Positions 20,268 to 30,262 of a stretch of 64,000 nt of DNA are shown piece by piece. The position numbers and the translations under genes were made by a program. The DNA comes from Brucella gallinifaecis. GTDB lineage: Bacteria; Pseudomonadota; Alphaproteobacteria; Rhizobiales; Rhizobiaceae. The stretch's first letter is position 1. Every line of letters starts with the position of its first letter. The notes under the pieces were generated by a model that was given only the letters and a program-made list of their open reading frames with translations, searched no databases and was not told the DNA's origin. The DNA is taken from positions 124,001-188,000 of the forward strand of contig NZ_ML636801.1 in assembly GCF_006476605.1 (NCBI RefSeq), in the 5' to 3' direction.

Positions 20268-21803
20268 TTACGACTCCAGAGATGGCAGAATGTTTGCGCT
20301 GATGCTGCCGATGAAGGACCCATCGGCAATGATGGTGCTAGCGGCTGCAAGATCATTCGCCATATAGCGGTCCACATTGAGCGTCGGCACATGCGCACGC
20401 AGAACGGCGATGGCAGCTTTTAATTCGGGGCTGGTTTCAAGCGGTCCGCGTAGTTCGACACCGAGCGCACCGGTCAATGCTTCAATGCCGATGATTGCGT
20501 TGAGGTTTTCGGTCATCTGCAACAGGCGGCGTGCACCATGGCAGGCCATGGACACATGGTCTTCCTGATTGGCGGAGGTTGGTGTGGAATCAACCGATGC
20601 CGGATGTGCCATTTGCTTGTTTTCGCTCATCAGTGCGGCGGACGTGACTTCCGCAATCATCAGACCCGAATTAAGGCCCGGCTTTTTTGCAAGGAAGGCT
20701 GGAAGTCCGAAGGAAAGGGCAGGATCGACCAGAAGTGCAATGCGGCGCTGGGCAATTGCGCCGATTTCGCACACAGCAAGGGCGATCTGGTCGGCGGCAA
20801 AAGCAACCGGTTCTGCATGGAAATTGCCGCCTGACACGACGCTGTTGTCCGACAGGACAAGCGGATTGTCGGTGACGGCATTGGCTTCGATTTGCAATGT
20901 GCGGGCAGCCTGGCGCAGTATATCGAGGGCTGCACCATCAACCTGCGGCTGGCAACGGATGCAATATGGATCCTGCACGCGCTGGTCGCCTTCAAGGTGG
21001 CTCTCGCGAATGACCGAACCAGACAGCAGATTGCGCAGTGCTGCTGCCGTATCGATCTGGCCCTGATGACCGCGCAATGTATGAATATCCGGGTGGAAGG
21101 GTGCAGTTGAACCCATGGCCGCATCGGTCGAGAGTGCGCCGGTGACAAGGGCTGCCTGTAATGCGCGATGTGCGCGGAACAGTCCGGCCAATGCCAGTGC
21201 GGTCGATGTCTGCGTGCCGTTGATGAGTGCGAGACCTTCTTTTGCAGCCAGAATAACCGGCCTGAGACCGGCTTGTTCGAGGGCTTTCGCCGATGGCATA
21301 CGCTTACCCTGATAGAAGGCTTCGCCTTCGCCAATCATCGTCGCTGCCATATGCGCAAGCGGCGCGAGATCACCCGATGCGCCGACCGAACCCTTGGCGG
21401 GGATCATCGGGATCACGCCTTTTTCAAGCATGGCTTCGATAAGCGTAATGAGTTCAAGCCGTACACCCGATGCACCACGGCCAAGCGAAATAAGCTTCAG
21501 CGCCATGATAAGGCGCACGATGTTTTCGCTCAGAGGTTCGCTCACACCGCAGCAATGCGACAGGATCAGATTGCGCTGTAACGTTGCTACGTCTTGCGCC
21601 GCGATGCGGATAGAGGCGAGCTTGCCAAAACCGGTATTGATGCCATAAACCGGCGTGTCACCTGCGGCAATTTCGGCAATGCGGGACGCTGCTTTTTCAA
21701 CGCCCTTATGAAAAGATGGATCAATGCGAACGGCATGGTTTTCGCGGTATATTTGCTCAAGAATGCCAAGCGACACGCTGCCGGGATGAAGAATAAGGGT
21801 CAT
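20268..21803 (-). CDS. hutH: Histidine ammonia-lyase
   Basis: First enzyme of histidine catabolism, removing ammonia to give urocanate. The 511-residue product contains [12 protein letters not shown]; Ala-Ser-Gly at 142-144 is the triad that cyclises to the MIO electrophile. [19 protein letters not shown] and the C-terminal region are typical. I prefer the start at 21803 because GGAG lies six bases upstream; an ATG four codons earlier (21815) lacks a ribosome site. hutI lies 18 bases upstream in the same operon. Confidence 0.95.
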   Translation of the reverse strand: MTLILHPGSVSLGILEQIYRENHAVRIDPSFHKGVEKAASRIAEIAAGDTPVYGINTGFGKLASIRIAAQDVATLQRNLILSHCCGVSEPLSENIVRLIMALKLISLGRGASGVRLELITLIEAMLEKGVIPMIPAKGSVGASGDLAPLAHMAATMIGEGEAFYQGKRMPSAKALEQAGLRPVILAAKEGLALINGTQTSTALALAGLFRAHRALQAALVTGALSTDAAMGSTAPFHPDIHTLRGHQGQIDTAAALRNLLSGSVIRESHLEGDQRVQDPYCIRCQPQVDGAALDILRQAARTLQIEANAVTDNPLVLSDNSVVSGGNFHAEPVAFAADQIALAVCEIGAIAQRRIALLVDPALSFGLPAFLAKKPGLNSGLMIAEVTSAALMSENKQMAHPASVDSTPTSANQEDHVSMACHGARRLLQMTENLNAIIGIEALTGALGVELRGPLETSPELKAAIAVLRAHVPTLNVDRYMANDLAAASTIIADGSFIGSISANILPSLES

Positions 21804-21821
21804 GGAAAACTCCATTGAAAA

Positions 21822-23042
21822 TTACTGATAGCGGCCTTTGAAAACGCGCTTCCAGAGCGGGTTGAAGCCGATGCGGTAAACAAGCTCTGCCGGGCGCTCG
21901 ACGTTCCAGATTGCGAGATCTGCATCCTTGCCGACTTCCAATGTTCCCGTATGGTCAAGAATGCCAAGGGCGCGGGCGGCCTCACGGGTGACACCTGCAA
22001 TGCATTCATTGACCGTCATACGAAACAGCGTTGCGCCCATATTCATGGTGAGCAAAAGCGAGGTCAGCGGTGAAGTGCCGGGATTATTGTCGGTGGCAAG
22101 CGCCATTTTAGTGCCAGCCGCACGGAAAAGATCGACGGGGGGCTTTTGCGTTTCGCGGATGAAGTAATAAGCGCCGGGAAGCAGAACGGCGACAGTTCCG
22201 GCCTTGGCCATGGCGGCTGCACCTTGCGCATCAGCATATTCGACATGATCGGCGGAAAGCGCATTGTAAGAGGCTGCGAGCGCTGCGCCATGCAAGTTGG
22301 ACAATTGGTCGGCATGGAGTTTCACAGGCAGATTATGCGCTTTTGCAGCATCGAACACGCGGGCGATTTCATCCGGCAAAAATGCAATGCCTTCACAGAA
22401 TCCATCTACCGCATCGGCGAGATTTTTGGCTGCAATAGCAGGCAGCATGTCATTGATGATCTTGTCGATGAAAGCTGCTTTATCGCCATTCATTTCCGGC
22501 GGCAGGGCATGCGCGCCCAGAAAGGTGGTGCGGATAGCGACATCGCGTTCATCCGCCAGACGGCGTGCGGCACGCAGTGATTTTATCTCGCTTTGCGTAT
22601 CAAGACCATAGCCTGACTTGACTTCAACCGTGGTCACGCCTTCTGCAATCAATGCATCAAGGCGGGGCAGGGTTTCGCGGACCAGATCATCCTCGCTTGC
22701 TGCCCGCAGGTTTTTGACCGATGAAACAATGCCGCCGCCAGCACGGGCGACTTCTTCATAGGTGGCACCATTCAGCCGCAGCTCAAATTCATGGGCGCGA
22801 TTGCCTGCATGGACCAGATGTGTGTGACAATCGATCAGGCCGGGTGTGATCAGACGGGTTTCGCAGTCGATTTTCTCAAACGCAGCATATGCGGCGGGAA
22901 GGGCATTTTCTGCGCCTATATAAGCGATTTTGCCATTTTGAACGGCGATCGCTGCGGCTTCAATCAAGCCAAGCCCTTCTGCCTGCTCGTTGAGCGTGGC
23001 GATGCGTGCATTGGTCAAAACGAAGTTCGATTTTTGTGACAT
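21822..23042 (-). CDS. hutI: Imidazolonepropionase
   Basis: Metal-dependent amidohydrolase, 406 residues, opening imidazolonepropionate to formiminoglutamate (step three). [19 protein letters not shown] places the metal-binding HxH at His73 and His75. [12 protein letters not shown] near residue 317 is the second metal-site region. It is the first gene of the minus-strand hut operon and faces hutF across a 135-base region that holds a candidate HutC operator. Confidence 0.95.
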   Translation of the reverse strand: MSQKSNFVLTNARIATLNEQAEGLGLIEAAAIAVQNGKIAYIGAENALPAAYAAFEKIDCETRLITPGLIDCHTHLVHAGNRAHEFELRLNGATYEEVARAGGGIVSSVKNLRAASEDDLVRETLPRLDALIAEGVTTVEVKSGYGLDTQSEIKSLRAARRLADERDVAIRTTFLGAHALPPEMNGDKAAFIDKIINDMLPAIAAKNLADAVDGFCEGIAFLPDEIARVFDAAKAHNLPVKLHADQLSNLHGAALAASYNALSADHVEYADAQGAAAMAKAGTVAVLLPGAYYFIRETQKPPVDLFRAAGTKMALATDNNPGTSPLTSLLLTMNMGATLFRMTVNECIAGVTREAARALGILDHTGTLEVGKDADLAIWNVERPAELVYRIGFNPLWKRVFKGRYQ

Positions 23043-23074
23043 GAGCGTTTTCTCGCTTCCCCTGTTTTTCGATA

Positions 23075-23086
23075 ATGTATATACAT
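23075..23086. promoter_or_regulatory. Candidate HutC operator between hutI and hutF
   Basis: ATGTATATACAT is an exact 12-bp palindrome in the divergent hutI-hutF region, 33 bases upstream of the hutI start. HutC repressors of the GntR/UTRA family recognise short palindromes of the TGTATNNATACA type, and hutC is next to hutF. The site would control both arms. Confidence 0.6.
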
Positions 23087-23177
23087 ATTAGCGAAGCCGC
23101 CAAGAGAAAAAATGCATCCGATTACGAACTGTTGAAAAATGGTTCTGCAAAACGGGTGCAAAGAGGAGCGAAAAAGC

Positions 23178-24545
23178 ATGTCAGCCATGGTCGAAAAAAC
23201 GCAATTTATTCATGCACAACAAGCGCTTTTGCAAAGCGGCTGGGCAGAAGATGTGCGGCTTGGCCTGGCTCATGGAAAAATTGCTTCTGTGGAGACTGGT
23301 GTTCAAGCCAGGCCGGGAGATGAGCACTATGAGGTGATTGTCCCCGGCATGGCAAATCTGCACAGCCATGCGTTTCAATATGGCATGGCCGGTCTTGCTG
23401 AGCGGCGCGGGCAATCGGCTGACAGTTTCTGGAGCTGGCGCGAGATCATGTATAAATTCGCACTGACCATGACGCCGGAACAGGCGGAAGCGGTGGCATT
23501 GCGGCTTTATGTCGATATGCTGGAAGCGGGTTTTACCCGCGTTGGCGAGTTTCATTATCTGCATCATGATCGCGACGGCACGCCATATGGAAATATTTCG
23601 GAAATGGCGGATCGCATCGTGTCGGCAGCGCAAGCTGCAGGCATTGGCCTGACCCTGTTGCCGGTGCTTTATGCGCATTCAAGTTTTGGGGGTGCCAAAC
23701 CCAATGAAGGTCAGCGTCGTTTCATCAATGATCAGGCAAGTTTTTCGCGATTGATTGAAGGCTGCCAAAAGGCGCTTTCAGGTTTTGATGGTGCCGTGCT
23801 TGGTGTAGCGCCGCACAGTCTGCGTGCTGTCACCCCGGATGAGCTGACATTTGCAGCAAGTCTGTTGCCCGATGCACCTTTGCATATTCACATTGCCGAA
23901 CAGGTCAAGGAAGTAGAGGATTGCATTGCGTGGTCTGGCCAGCGGCCTGTCGAATGGCTGCTTGAGCATCAGGAATTGTCATCACGCTGGTGCCTCATCC
24001 ATGCAACACATATGAATGACACGGAAACTCTGCGCATGGCTCAAGCCGGTGCGATTGCCGGTCTTTGCCCGGTTACGGAAGCCAATCTCGGCGATGGCAC
24101 CTTCAATGCCACCGTGTTCGATGCCAATGGTGGCCAGTTTGGTATTGGTTCTGATTCCAATGTGCTGATCGGTATTGGTGATGAGTTGCGCCAATATGAA
24201 TATTCGCAGCGTCTCAAACATGGCGCACGCAATGTGCTGGCGAAAAATGAAGGCTCGACCGGGCGTTCCATATTTGATGGCGCCGTGGCTGGTGGCAATA
24301 TTGCAATGGGTCGTGAGGGTGATGGATTGCAACAGGGCGCCTCGGCAGATTTTGTCTCACTTGACGTTGGGCGTCTGCCCCATGCAAAAGGGGATGCAGT
24401 GCTTGATGGCTGGATTTTTGCCGGACGTGCGCGGGCATCTGATGTGTGGGTGCGTGGTGTGAAACAGGTGGAGGGTGGACAACACCACTTGCGCGATGTG
24501 GCAGAGCGTGCTTTCCAGAAAGTGATCGGCGAATTGCTGAACTAA
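23178..24545 (+). CDS. hutF: Formimidoylglutamate deiminase
   Basis: Amidohydrolase-fold enzyme that deiminates formiminoglutamate to N-formylglutamate and ammonia; HutG then deformylates the product. The 455-residue product has ANLHSHAFQYGM with the metal-binding HxH at His62 and His64, and GIGSDSNVLIG near residue 318. The start MSAMVEKTQ follows GAGGAG; the frame remains open to 23139. It diverges from hutI and is followed 14 bases later by hutC. Confidence 0.93.
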   Translation: MSAMVEKTQFIHAQQALLQSGWAEDVRLGLAHGKIASVETGVQARPGDEHYEVIVPGMANLHSHAFQYGMAGLAERRGQSADSFWSWREIMYKFALTMTPEQAEAVALRLYVDMLEAGFTRVGEFHYLHHDRDGTPYGNISEMADRIVSAAQAAGIGLTLLPVLYAHSSFGGAKPNEGQRRFINDQASFSRLIEGCQKALSGFDGAVLGVAPHSLRAVTPDELTFAASLLPDAPLHIHIAEQVKEVEDCIAWSGQRPVEWLLEHQELSSRWCLIHATHMNDTETLRMAQAGAIAGLCPVTEANLGDGTFNATVFDANGGQFGIGSDSNVLIGIGDELRQYEYSQRLKHGARNVLAKNEGSTGRSIFDGAVAGGNIAMGREGDGLQQGASADFVSLDVGRLPHAKGDAVLDGWIFAGRARASDVWVRGVKQVEGGQHHLRDVAERAFQKVIGELLN

Positions 24546-24559
24546 TTAAAGGGAACAAA

Positions 24560-25300
24560 GTGCAGGATACTTCATCCAGACAAAGCGAAGCTACGACATC
24601 GCTGCATAAACGTATTCTGGATGATATTGAAACGCGCATCATTTCCGGTGAATGGCAGCCCGGTCATCGCATCCCGTTTGAGCATGAGCTGACCGAGCAT
24701 TATAATTGTTCGCGCATGACCGTGAACAAGGCGCTGACCCAGCTTGCAAAAGCCGGTCTGATTGAGCGCAAGCGCCGTTCGGGCAGCTTTGTTTCCTTTC
24801 CGCAATCACAAGCCGCGATTCTCGAAATTCATGATATTCGCGATGAAGTTGCAGCGCTTGGGCAGGCTTATCGTTTTGAGCTGCTTAAAAGAGGTGAGCG
24901 CCTGAGCGGTCCTTACGATGCGCGTCATATCGACATGCCGCGGCATACACCGCTGGTCGAACTGGTCTGCCGTCATTATGCGGGAAAGCGGGTCTTTGCG
25001 CTGGAAGAGCGTATCATCAGCCTTGATGCCGTGCCGGGCGCGGCTGAGACCGATTTTGCAGAGCATTCACCCGGTCCATGGCTTGTTGCCTGTGTGCCAT
25101 GGAGCAATGCGCAGCATTCGATCCGGGCTGTTGTGTCAACGGAGAAGAATGCGGCGATGCTTGGTGTGCCTGCCGGTTCGCCCTGTCTTGTTGTGGAGCG
25201 CCAGACATGGAATGCCGATCAACCGGTGACGCATGTGCGTTTTACTTATCCCGGTGACAGTCATGCGCTGGTGGCGAAGTTTACACCGTCACAAAGCTGA
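24560..25300 (+). CDS. hutC: Histidine utilisation repressor HutC (GntR/UTRA family)
   Basis: Transcriptional repressor of 246 residues with an N-terminal GntR winged helix (about residues 15-80, ending HYNCSRMTVNKALTQL) and a C-terminal UTRA ligand domain, in this family binding urocanate. I assign a GTG start at 24560, reading MQDTSSRQ, because AAAGGGAA stands upstream and it begins 14 bases after hutF. The frame is open to an ATG at 24446, but that extension lies inside hutF. In Brucella HutC has also been linked to virulence-gene control. Confidence 0.88.
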   Translation: MQDTSSRQSEATTSLHKRILDDIETRIISGEWQPGHRIPFEHELTEHYNCSRMTVNKALTQLAKAGLIERKRRSGSFVSFPQSQAAILEIHDIRDEVAALGQAYRFELLKRGERLSGPYDARHIDMPRHTPLVELVCRHYAGKRVFALEERIISLDAVPGAAETDFAEHSPGPWLVACVPWSNAQHSIRAVVSTEKNAAMLGVPAGSPCLVVERQTWNADQPVTHVRFTYPGDSHALVAKFTPSQS

Positions 25301-25461
25301 TTTTTGCAATGTAATGTAACGTTATTACGCTTTTGGAGGTTTCGCGCGTAGTGGCTGCTAATATGATAATGCGCAGAATCCTTTGCGCAATATTTCAGAT
25401 AATGTGATTCATAAAAAAGTCGCCGCAAGGAGAAATCTCGATGCGGCGCTCTGTTGTGGCA

Positions 25462-25567
25462 TTAGAGCGCATTTCGATCTGATTGAATCAGATCGGCGCA
25501 CTAAATATTTGTTTTAACGCGCATCTTTGTCCGAAAACCGTTTCACACTTTTCGGGATGCGCTCTAA
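25462..25567. repeat. 106-base palindromic intergenic repeat (family R1, complete)
   Basis: Its ends TTAGAGCGCAT and ATGCGCTCTAA are exact inverted repeats. Inside is a perfect palindrome GATCTGATT-G-AATCAGATC (25476-25494). The right 67 bases recur at 30774-30840 with two differences. Size and palindromic ends resemble the roughly 105-base repeats described in Brucella; that kinship is a guess without alignment. It lies 8 bases from the stop of the transaminase gene and fills much of the 274-base gap 25301-25574. Confidence 0.8.
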
Positions 25568-25574
25568 TGGGGGA

Positions 25575-26927
25575 TCAGGCGGCGCGTTTCAATGCATCTG
25601 CGATCATGGAAACGATTGTGTCGATCTGTTCTTTTTCCACGATGAGCGGTGGGGAAAGCGCGATCACATCGCCTGTGACGCGGATCAAAAGGCCCTTCCT
25701 GAAGCAATCGACAAAGACGTCATAAGCGCGTGCGCCAATAGCGCCTTCGCGTGACGACAGCTCGATTGCGCCAACAAGGCCCAGATTGCGGATGTCGATG
25801 ACATTTGGTGCGTCTTTGAGCGAATGCAGCGCATTCTGCCAATGCTCGGCCAGTTCTGCGCCGCGGGTCAGCAGACCTTCTTCGGCATAGATTTCAAGCG
25901 TGGCAAGACCGGCAGCACAGGCAACCGGATGGCCGGAATAGGTGTAGCCGTGGAACAGTTCAATGGCGTTTTCAGGACCGGTCATCAATGCGTCATAGAC
26001 TGTGCGGCTTGCAAAGACAGCACCCATCGGAATTGCGCCATTGGTCAGCCCCTTGGCAGTGGTGACGAGATCAGGTTTGACGCCGAAATAATCAACAGCA
26101 AATGGCGTGCCCAGGCGTCCGAAGCCAGTGATGACTTCGTCATAGATCACCAGAATACCGTGCTTGTCAGCAGTTGCGCGGATGCGCTCGAGATAGCCTT
26201 TTGGTGGCAGAACAACACCGGCGGAACCGGACATGGGTTCAATGATGACGGCAGCAATTTTTTCTGCACCATGCAATTGCACCAGACGTTCGAGATCATC
26301 GGCCAGTTCAATGCCATGGGCTGGCAGACCTTTTGAGAATGCATTGCGCTCAATATCGAGTGTATGGCGCATATGGTCGGCAGGAATCTGCGGGAAGACG
26401 CGGCGGTTATTAACAAGACCACCAACAGAAATACCGCCGAAACCAACGCCATGATAGCCTTTTTCCCGACCGATCACGAGGGTACGGGTGCCCTGACCAA
26501 TGGCACGCTGATAGGCGATGGCAATTTTTAGTGCTGTATCAACCGATTCCGAGCCGGAATTGGTGAAGAACACGCGGTCAAGCTTGGCATCAGGGCCGCC
26601 GGGTGCAATGGCTGCGAGCTTTTCGGCAAAGTCGAAAGCGATATTGTGGCCCATCTGGAAGGTTGGCGCGAAATCCATGGTCGAAATCTGGCGCTCAACT
26701 GCCTGCGTAATCTGCTTGCGGCCATGACCGGCATTACAACACCAAAGGCCAGCCGTTCCATCCAGAACCTGATTGCCGTCGACATCGGTATAATACATGC
26801 CCGAAGCGCTTGCGAGCAGGCGTGGGGCGGCCTTGAACTGGCGGTTTGCCGTAAAAGGCATCCAGAAATTTTCAAGACTTGGTGTGTTACTAGGTGCATT
26901 GCTGGGTGAATTGGTGTTGTTAAGCAT
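25575..26927 (-). CDS. Omega-amino acid / beta-alanine--pyruvate transaminase
   Basis: Class III PLP aminotransferase, 450 residues. IYDEVITGFGRLG contains Asp263, which contacts the PLP nitrogen, and Lys292 (TTAKGLTNGAIPMG) is the Schiff-base lysine. Overall form matches omega-amino-acid:pyruvate transaminases acting on beta-alanine or other terminal amines. AGGAGG stands at ideal spacing before the ATG, so the start is secure. The first 17 residues are an unusual Ser/Asn/Pro-rich tail. The XRE-cupin regulator gene diverges from it. Confidence 0.87.
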   Translation of the reverse strand: MLNNTNSPSNAPSNTPSLENFWMPFTANRQFKAAPRLLASASGMYYTDVDGNQVLDGTAGLWCCNAGHGRKQITQAVERQISTMDFAPTFQMGHNIAFDFAEKLAAIAPGGPDAKLDRVFFTNSGSESVDTALKIAIAYQRAIGQGTRTLVIGREKGYHGVGFGGISVGGLVNNRRVFPQIPADHMRHTLDIERNAFSKGLPAHGIELADDLERLVQLHGAEKIAAVIIEPMSGSAGVVLPPKGYLERIRATADKHGILVIYDEVITGFGRLGTPFAVDYFGVKPDLVTTAKGLTNGAIPMGAVFASRTVYDALMTGPENAIELFHGYTYSGHPVACAAGLATLEIYAEEGLLTRGAELAEHWQNALHSLKDAPNVIDIRNLGLVGAIELSSREGAIGARAYDVFVDCFRKGLLIRVTGDVIALSPPLIVEKEQIDTIVSMIADALKRAA

Positions 26928-27073
26928 TGGAACCTCCTATTTGTGACCAACAGGCCATGCTTTGTTGAGGGCAACAAGTCCTTTTCTTCAGAAGTTTAAG
27001 CTATTGAAATTATGTGCTTTGAAAACGAGATTTGTGATATATCGAACATCATAAACAATAAGGGGACGCATCT

Positions 27074-27622
27074 ATGAGCATCGATATCGGTGGCAGGCTT
27101 CGTTATGTGCGCATGCGGCAGAATTTGTCTCAGCGTGAGCTTGCAAAACGCGCTGGCGTGACCAATTCCACCATATCGCTGATCGAAGCCAACCAGTCCA
27201 ATCCATCCGTTGGTGCATTAAAGCGTATTCTGGACGGGATTCCTATCGGCATGGCTGAGTTTTTTGCGCTTGAGCCGGACGCGCCGCACAAGGTTTTTTA
27301 TCAGGCGGATGAGCTGGTGGAGATTGGCAAGGGGCCGATTTCCTATCGGCAGGTGGGCGATCATCTGTTTTCGCGCTCGCTGCAAATCCTCAAGGAGCGC
27401 TATGAGCCGGGATCGGATACCGGCAAGGTTCTGCTTATGCATGAGGGCGAGGAGGGCGGGATCGTCATTTCCGGTCGTATTGAAGTGACGGTCGGCAGCG
27501 AGCGTCGAATCCTTGGGCCGGGCGATGCCTATTATTTTTCAAGCAAGCTGCCGCACCGGTTCAAATGTGTGGGGCCAGTGGCGTGCGAGGTGGTGAGCGC
27601 CTGCACACCACCGAGTTTCTAA
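27074..27622 (+). CDS. XRE-family regulator with C-terminal cupin domain
   Basis: Transcription factor of 182 residues. Residues 5-60 are a Cro/C1-type helix-turn-helix (LSQRELAKRAGVTNSTISLIE) and residues about 105-175 a cupin fold (EGEEGGIVISGRIEV...GPGDAYYFSSKLPHRF). This architecture matches PuuR-like regulators of amine and amino-acid catabolism. It diverges from the omega-amino-acid transaminase, its likely target. AAGGGGA precedes the ATG. The ligand is unknown. Confidence 0.85.
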   Translation: MSIDIGGRLRYVRMRQNLSQRELAKRAGVTNSTISLIEANQSNPSVGALKRILDGIPIGMAEFFALEPDAPHKVFYQADELVEIGKGPISYRQVGDHLFSRSLQILKERYEPGSDTGKVLLMHEGEEGGIVISGRIEVTVGSERRILGPGDAYYFSSKLPHRFKCVGPVACEVVSACTPPSF

Positions 27623-27646
27623 TAAGCCTCCCTATTCAATGGGCTA

Positions 27647-27670
27647 AATCAAATCATTGTGGATTTGATT
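27647..27670. terminator. Hairpin between convergent regulator and dadA
   Basis: AATCAAATC and GATTTGATT form a perfect 9-bp stem with a 6-base loop in the 57-base gap between convergent genes. There is no clear T-run, so termination strength is uncertain. Confidence 0.4.
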
Positions 27671-27679
27671 CAGGAAACA

Positions 27680-28930
27680 TTATGCGTAGCGCGAAATGCC
27701 CAGATCATCGGCCTGAATATCCGGCTTGTTACCGGAAATAAGATCGGCAAGCAGCTTGCCTGATCCCGGTCCCATGGTCCAGCCAAGCGTGCCATGGCCC
27801 GAATTGATAAACACGTTATCAAAGCGGGTTGCACCGATGATCGGTGTTGAATCCGGCGTCATCGGGCGCAGGCCAGACCAGAAGCTTGCAGCCTTGAGAT
27901 CACCACCCGGGAACAGATCGCTCACTGACAGATCAAGCGTTGCACGGCGTGCGGCTGGCAGGTCTTTGGTGAAGCCTGAGACTTCGGCCATGCCGCCCAC
28001 ACGGATGCGGTCGCCAAGGCGGGTGATGGCGATCTTGAAGCTCTCATCCAGCACGGTGGAGACCGGAGCCAGTTCTTCATTGATGATCGGTGCGGTAATC
28101 GAATAGCCCTTGACCGGATAGATCGGGGCATTCAGCCCAAGCGATTTGATCAGAGCAGGCGTATAGCTGCCCATTGCCACGACATAGCGATCAGCGCTCA
28201 GAATACCTTGCGAAGTTTCAACACCGGAAACCTTGCCGCCGGACATCAACAGCGATTTGATGTCGACGCCAAAGCGAAACTTGACGCCCAGACCTTCAGC
28301 GATTTTTGCCAGTTCATTGGTGAATTTGAAGCAATCGCCGGTTTCATCATGCGGCAGGCGCAGGCCACCGACGAATTTGTCTCTGGCGCGGGCCAGAGCC
28401 GGCTCAACACGCACGCAATCTTCGCGGTCGAGAACTTCAAACGGTACGCCATCCTGACGCAGAACTTCAATATCCTTGCCAATACCGTCGAGCTGATATT
28501 GCTCGCGGAACAATTGCAAAGTGCCCTGCGTGCGCTGGTCATATTGAATGCCGGTTTCGTCACGCAGTGCGACAAGGCAATCACGGCTATATTCTGCCAC
28601 GCGCACCATGCGGCTTTTATTGACCTTGTAGCGGCTCTCGGTGCAGTTGGCGAGCATCTGCAACAGCCAGCTATACTGCTTGGGGTCTGTGGTCAGGCGC
28701 AGAACCAGCGGTGCATGTTTCTGAAACAGCCATTTGGCGGCTTTTAATGGAATGCCCGGTGCTGCCCAGGGTGAAGCATAGCCCGGCGAAACCTGTCCGG
28801 CATTGGCGAAGCTGGTTTCCAGTGCCGGGCCTTCTTCGCGATCAACGACAGTGACCTCATGACCAAGCTTTGCCAGATAATAGGCTGTGGTGACCCCAAT
28901 AACGCCGCTGCCGAGAATGATGATCTGCAT
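27680..28930 (-). CDS. dadA: D-amino acid dehydrogenase small subunit
   Basis: FAD-dependent D-amino acid dehydrogenase (DAO fold), 416 residues, oxidising D-alanine and other D-amino acids to keto acids and passing electrons to the respiratory chain at the inner membrane. The N-terminal dinucleotide-binding motif is [17 protein letters not shown] (about 7-23). The C-terminal [18 protein letters not shown] is typical of DadA. It lies 15 bases after the alanine racemase gene, so the pair forms an L-to-D-alanine catabolic operon. Confidence 0.92.
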   Translation of the reverse strand: MQIIILGSGVIGVTTAYYLAKLGHEVTVVDREEGPALETSFANAGQVSPGYASPWAAPGIPLKAAKWLFQKHAPLVLRLTTDPKQYSWLLQMLANCTESRYKVNKSRMVRVAEYSRDCLVALRDETGIQYDQRTQGTLQLFREQYQLDGIGKDIEVLRQDGVPFEVLDREDCVRVEPALARARDKFVGGLRLPHDETGDCFKFTNELAKIAEGLGVKFRFGVDIKSLLMSGGKVSGVETSQGILSADRYVVAMGSYTPALIKSLGLNAPIYPVKGYSITAPIINEELAPVSTVLDESFKIAITRLGDRIRVGGMAEVSGFTKDLPAARRATLDLSVSDLFPGGDLKAASFWSGLRPMTPDSTPIIGATRFDNVFINSGHGTLGWTMGPGSGKLLADLISGNKPDIQADDLGISRYA

Positions 28931-28945
28931 GTTCGCCTCTTATTA

Positions 28946-30133
28946 TTATGATTTAGAAACTTCGCTATCCACGTAAATGCGGGCATAGCGATTGCCTAAT
29001 GAAGTCAGGATTTCATAGGGAATGGTGTCGCAATCTCGCGCCACATCCTCGAGCCGCTGATGTGGTCCAATGAGTTCGACCAGACTGCCGAGTTTAAGTG
29101 TGCCTTCAGGCAGCTCAGTTACATCAAGTGTGATCGAATCCATCGAAACGCGACCGACAATCGGCAGGCGCGTATCACCATAAAAAGCCGCACCCTTGTT
29201 GCTTAAAGACCGGAACCAGCCATCGGCGTAACCGACTGCAATGGTGGCAATCCGCATCGGCTTATCAGCTATGAAAGTTCCGCCATAACCGACCGCGGCA
29301 CCCTTATCAATGTCGCGCACTTGAATGACGCGGGCGGACAATTCCAGCACGGGTTTTATAGGGTTTTCGCCTGTTGCAGGACCGACGCCATAAAGAGCTA
29401 CGCCGGGACGGGCGAGGTCGAAATAATAGGTGTTATCAAGGAAACAGCCGCCGGAATTTGAAAAGGCGACTGGCATTTTGGGTAAACGTTTGAGGGCCGC
29501 ATTCATGGACGCAAGCTGGCGGGCATTGGCTGGATTTTCCGGCTCATCGCCGCTCGCCAGATGGCTGATGACAAATTTTATATCAATAGGGTCAAGCAGA
29601 TGCCGGTCTTCGACCAATTGGTCAAGTTCCTTGGGCGAGAGACCAAGACGCGACATGCCGGTATCGATCTGCAACAGTGCTGGCAGTTTTTCATTGAGGC
29701 TTGCAGCAAGTGCTGACCAGTTTTCAATCTGTTCCAGTGAATTGAGGACAGGCAGGATTTTTTCGCGTGCGCAGGCAGCTTCTGTGCCGGGCTGAAGGCC
29801 GTTCAGTACATAAAGCGTCGCATCAGGATTGAGAAAGGGGCGCAGCGAAATTGCTTCGCCCAGATGGGCGACAAAGAAATCGCGACAACCAGCTTCGTAA
29901 AAAGCAGGCGCAACGCGATCCGCACCCAAACCATAAGAATCAGCCTTGACCACTGCTGCTGCACGGCTTGGCGCAATGCGCTTTGCAATGGTCGAATAAT
30001 TATGGCGAAGAGCCGCAAGATCGATGGTGAGCACACCGCCTGCGGCGAGGTCTCGTTCTGTTTGTGAAAAATGCATCGACATAGGGCTCATTTCCAACGC
30101 GCCAGATATGATAAAGGGAGGCTGGAATCTCAT
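28946..30133 (-). CDS. alr: Alanine racemase (catabolic, DadX type)
   Basis: PLP-dependent alanine racemase, 395 residues from the 30133 start. Lys63 in VVKADSYGLGADRV is the PLP lysine; VGYGGTF carries the catalytic tyrosine. The start at 30133 has an excellent GGGAGG six bases upstream, which gives an N-terminus about 20 residues longer than most homologues; ATGs at 30091, 30082 and 30076 have no comparable site. Position before dadA and opposite an Lrp regulator marks it as the catabolic racemase. Confidence 0.9.
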   Translation of the reverse strand: MRFQPPFIISGALEMSPMSMHFSQTERDLAAGGVLTIDLAALRHNYSTIAKRIAPSRAAAVVKADSYGLGADRVAPAFYEAGCRDFFVAHLGEAISLRPFLNPDATLYVLNGLQPGTEAACAREKILPVLNSLEQIENWSALAASLNEKLPALLQIDTGMSRLGLSPKELDQLVEDRHLLDPIDIKFVISHLASGDEPENPANARQLASMNAALKRLPKMPVAFSNSGGCFLDNTYYFDLARPGVALYGVGPATGENPIKPVLELSARVIQVRDIDKGAAVGYGGTFIADKPMRIATIAVGYADGWFRSLSNKGAAFYGDTRLPIVGRVSMDSITLDVTELPEGTLKLGSLVELIGPHQRLEDVARDCDTIPYEILTSLGNRYARIYVDSEVSKS

Positions 30134-30167
30134 CCGCTTCCTCCCAAAGCTTTGAATATTATGATAA

Positions 30168-30254
30168 TCGAAGACTATTCGAATGTTTTTGCTATTTATC
30201 GAATATTATGCGAATTATAGCATGATTTACGCACTTATTAGCTTATAGATCGAA
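30168..30254. promoter_or_regulatory. Phased TCGAA array between alr and its Lrp regulator
   Basis: The 129-base divergent region holds TCGAA at 30168, 30179, 30199 and 30250 and a GCGAA variant at 30210. Steps are 11, 20, 11 and 40 bases, close to whole DNA turns. Lrp/AsnC octamers wrap DNA through such phased sites, so this is a likely operator for the regulator encoded at 30263. Confidence 0.5.
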
Positions 30255-30262
30255 GATTATGC

